Positions 62,537 through 64,000 of a DNA stretch of 64,000 bases are shown here, one piece after another (positions within the stretch are counted from its first letter, which is position 1; every line of letters starts with the position of its first letter). Source of the DNA: Eubacteriales bacterium (lineage in GTDB: Bacteria; Bacillota; Clostridia; Oscillospirales; CAG-382); the NCBI GenBank assembly GCA_028702135.1, contig JAQVPJ010000003.1, positions 1 to 64,000 of the forward strand, written 5' to 3'. Under the pieces are notes generated by a model. That model had not been told where the DNA came from. It did not search any database and worked only from the letters and a program-made list of their open reading frames with translations. The translations under genes and the position numbers were made by a program.

Positions 62537-63472
62537 TCCCTTTACCTACCTCATTTTTTGATTTTTGCATCAATTCTAATTTGCACAAACCACCAAAAAA
62601 TATGTGAGGTAAAGTTTATAAGAACATTTAAATTTTCGAAAACAGCATATAATATCTGTATATGTTTTCGATATAAAATCTTACCTTTGTTGCCGTTTTT
62701 TCTCTTTTAATTGTTTTGATTTTTCCACAAGAGGCTTTTATAAATGACTTTTTTTATATATTCGCTCGCCGTGATTTAGCGGTAAAACCAGGTAATCCAT
62801 CAAAAGGATTTATCTCTATGTAAAATATACAGGTCGAAGCAGTTGTGGCAGTTGTTAAAAATCATGTACCTGCTCGGGATTTAAGTTGTTTATTTTAAGA
62901 TACAGTACGAGCTCGATCAAACCGTCAAGAGTGCTCTTCCAATCGTGCTGTGGAATTACTGCGATTGAAAATCCCTTTGCTTCAAGGACTCTGCCGATTA
63001 TTGCTGAACAGAAAGACAGATAACCATATGAGCATCTTCCGTTATTAAGAAGAAGTCAGCTGTACTTTGACCTTTTTCATATAATTCTTCAAATGCTATA
63101 GGTAAAAAGCTATTATAAATCCGTTTTTCAAACTGTGTTATTTTTTATATGATTAAATCCTGTTAACTATTTTTCAATAAAAAAGCCCTGGGATATATCC
63201 ATACGGATAATGCAGGGTCGGTTGCTCTATATACTAAAAACGCTGCAAGTGCCCAATTAAGCAGCATCCCTCATCGTATCCCTTTTCATCATACATATAA
63301 ATGATATCAAATATTTGTTTTTTTGTCAAGAATTTTTTGTATTTTTTTCAAAAACTATAAAAATAATGTTCTTTTTGTATATATCGGTCTCTTTTATCGA
63401 AAATGAAACAAAGCATTTTTAACTTTATTTTTTTAAGTAACACAATAAAAACAATATTATCAGAGAAAAGCG
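62537..63472. other. Long intergenic region between spoIVB and the perR-like gene
   Basis: About 940 bases without an intact gene. It contains a ygiQ remnant (62855-63100), a weak hairpin CCCTG/CAGGG near 63186-63217, and very AT-rich flanks (63290-63470). No RNA gene is recognised; a GATTTAGCGGTAAAACCAGG stretch at 62770 superficially resembles part of a tRNA D-arm but has no partner arms. Confidence 0.5.
62855..63100 (-). pseudogene. Remnant of a YgiQ-family radical SAM protein gene
   Basis: One minus-strand frame reads TADFFLITEDAH, matching the N-terminal VTGDAY region of YgiQ. A shift then gives IIGRVLEAKGFSIAVIPQHDW, the next conserved block. This runs straight into DGLIELVLYLKINNLNPEQV and HDF-stop, which resembles a block near the C-terminus of the 600-700 residue protein. 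The central radical SAM domain is missing, so this is an internally deleted, frameshifted relic. Confidence 0.7.
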
Positions 63473-63501
63473 TTGACAAAAAAAACAGATTATGGTATAA
63501 T
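63473..63501 (+). promoter_or_regulatory. Sigma-A promoter of the perR-like/rubrerythrin operon
   Basis: Perfect TTGACA (63473-63478), a 17-base spacer and perfect TATAAT (63496-63501), 37 bases before the start codon. The flanking AT-rich sequence could hold a PerR box for autoregulation, but I see no clear one. Confidence 0.88.
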
Positions 63502-63537
63502 CAAATTAGCAATTAATACTATTAAGAGGTGTATCGT

Positions 63538-63924
63538 TTGAACAAAAGAAACACAAGACAAAAGAATCTTATTCTCAAAGCGGTCCAAAGTTCAATGATA
63601 CACCCTACGGCAGAGGATGTATATAAAACTGTGATGCGCGAGTTGCCCAATATCAGTCTTACAACCGTGTATCGAAACCTTAACCAACTCGCTGCCGACG
63701 GTGTTATAAAAAGGCTTCAGGTGCCGAATAAGAGCGACCGTTTTGAAAAAAATCCCGATAAGCATTATCATGTATGCTGCGATATATGCGGAAAATTTGA
63801 GGATTTATCCGAACCGGGTTATAATTATAATCTTGATAATATAGAATGTCCGGATAACGGTTTTTTGATAAAAAGCCACGATATAATTTTTAACGGGCTG
63901 TGCGCTCGGTGCAAAAATCAATAA
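63538..63924 (+). CDS. perR: Fur-family transcriptional regulator, PerR-like
   Basis: This metal-dependent repressor probably senses peroxide. From TTG 63538 (AGAGGTG six bases upstream) it is 128 residues: RQKNLILKAVQSSMIHPTAE, the winged-helix LPNISLTTVYRNLNQLAADG, and a dimerisation domain with the regulatory HYHVCCDICGKFEDL. The structural zinc pairs are CDIC and CARC. Lack of a His-rich Fur signature and the downstream rubrerythrin favour PerR over Fur or Zur. A GTG at 63529 overlaps the ribosome site. Confidence 0.88.
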   Translation: MNKRNTRQKNLILKAVQSSMIHPTAEDVYKTVMRELPNISLTTVYRNLNQLAADGVIKRLQVPNKSDRFEKNPDKHYHVCCDICGKFEDLSEPGYNYNLDNIECPDNGFLIKSHDIIFNGLCARCKNQ

Positions 63925-63949
63925 AAAATAAAATATAAGGAGATTTGAT

Positions 63950-64000
63950 ATGGATTACAAGGTTGAGAATTTAAAGGGTACAAAAACTGAGGCTAATCTA
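63950..64000 (+). CDS. rbr: Rubrerythrin, N-terminal fragment (runs off the window)
   Basis: Only 17 codons are visible: MDYKVENLKGTKTEANL. The LKGTKTEANL start is typical of rubrerythrin, a di-iron peroxidase of anaerobes. AAGGAG lies about six bases before the ATG. It follows the perR-like gene by 25 bases, the classical oxidative-stress pair in Clostridia. Confidence 0.75.
   Translation, partial: MDYKVENLKGTKTEANL

Noticed and set aside
62770-62810. Possible tRNA
   Set aside because: Only a D-arm-like stretch is present; no anticodon, T-arm or acceptor pairing could be formed.

Overview
The window comes from the chromosome of an endospore-forming member of the Clostridia, most likely an Oscillospiraceae/Ruminococcaceae-type anaerobe. 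The evidence is the sporulation gene set (spo0A, spoIVB, gpr, spoIIP, dpaA/dpaB, spoVM, a SipL-type SPOCS/LysM protein, cotJABC), the IspH-S1 fusion typical of Clostridia, a THF-riboswitch-controlled folate ECF transporter, and a PerR-like/rubrerythrin pair at the right edge. This lineage call is inference; no 16S gene is present.

Layout. 1-6.2 kb: folT-folC behind a THF riboswitch, the 26-codon spoVM, a sipL-like gene behind a sigma-E-type promoter, and the dipicolinate synthase pair dpaAB. 6.2-15 kb: two tandem GHL10-type glycosidase-like genes, cca, tRNA-Thr(CGT), a Cys-rich unknown, then cmk-plsC-ispH/rpsA. 15.2-25.1 kb: the cotJ operon, in which cotJC is cut in two. Codons 1-62 lie at 15675-15859 and the rest at 24674-25088. 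Between the halves sits an 8,814-bp segment ending in a large serine recombinase. It carries capE-capF-capG, a membrane-bound sugar dehydratase and an LCP ligase. 25.4-33 kb: LURP-one-like protein, M23 peptidase, ilvE, a DUF3810 protein and a large DUF4855 lipoprotein. 33.1-48.9 kb (minus strand): the complete S10-spc-alpha ribosomal superoperon from rpsJ to rplQ, with secY, adk, map, infA and rpoA. 49.2-52.8 kb: an AT-rich operon for a small secreted Cys-containing protein and a MacB-like ABC system. 53-60 kb: TSCPD protein, phosphoglucomutase, M55 peptidase, gpr-spoIIP and nagB. 60.4-64 kb: spo0A, spoIVB, a ygiQ remnant, and a Fur/PerR-family regulator with the start of rubrerythrin.

The main discovery is the cotJC-intervening element. 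It has the hallmarks of a sigK 'skin'-type developmentally excised element. The two cotJC parts are both intact. The recombinase lies next to the right junction. A GG dinucleotide is shared at both junctions. The attP rebuilt from the element's two ends is an imperfect inverted repeat centred exactly on that GG (13 of 21 positions symmetric), and crossover there restores a 199-residue CotJC in frame. The cargo is not phage-like: it holds a complete UDP-L-FucNAc precursor pathway and a wall-polymer ligase. A 76-codon ORF is translationally coupled to the recombinase and could encode an accessory or directionality factor. A sigma-E-like promoter precedes both. The model is that mother cells excise the element during sporulation to make the CotJC coat catalase-like protein, while vegetative and forespore genomes keep the polysaccharide genes.

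Other points worth attention are an in-frame amber codon in the single rplE copy, a CTG start for infA, a probable non-AUG start for the SipL-like gene, a histone-like tail on L17, PAEEI repeats on IspH-S1, and a Spo0A receiver lacking two usually conserved residues.
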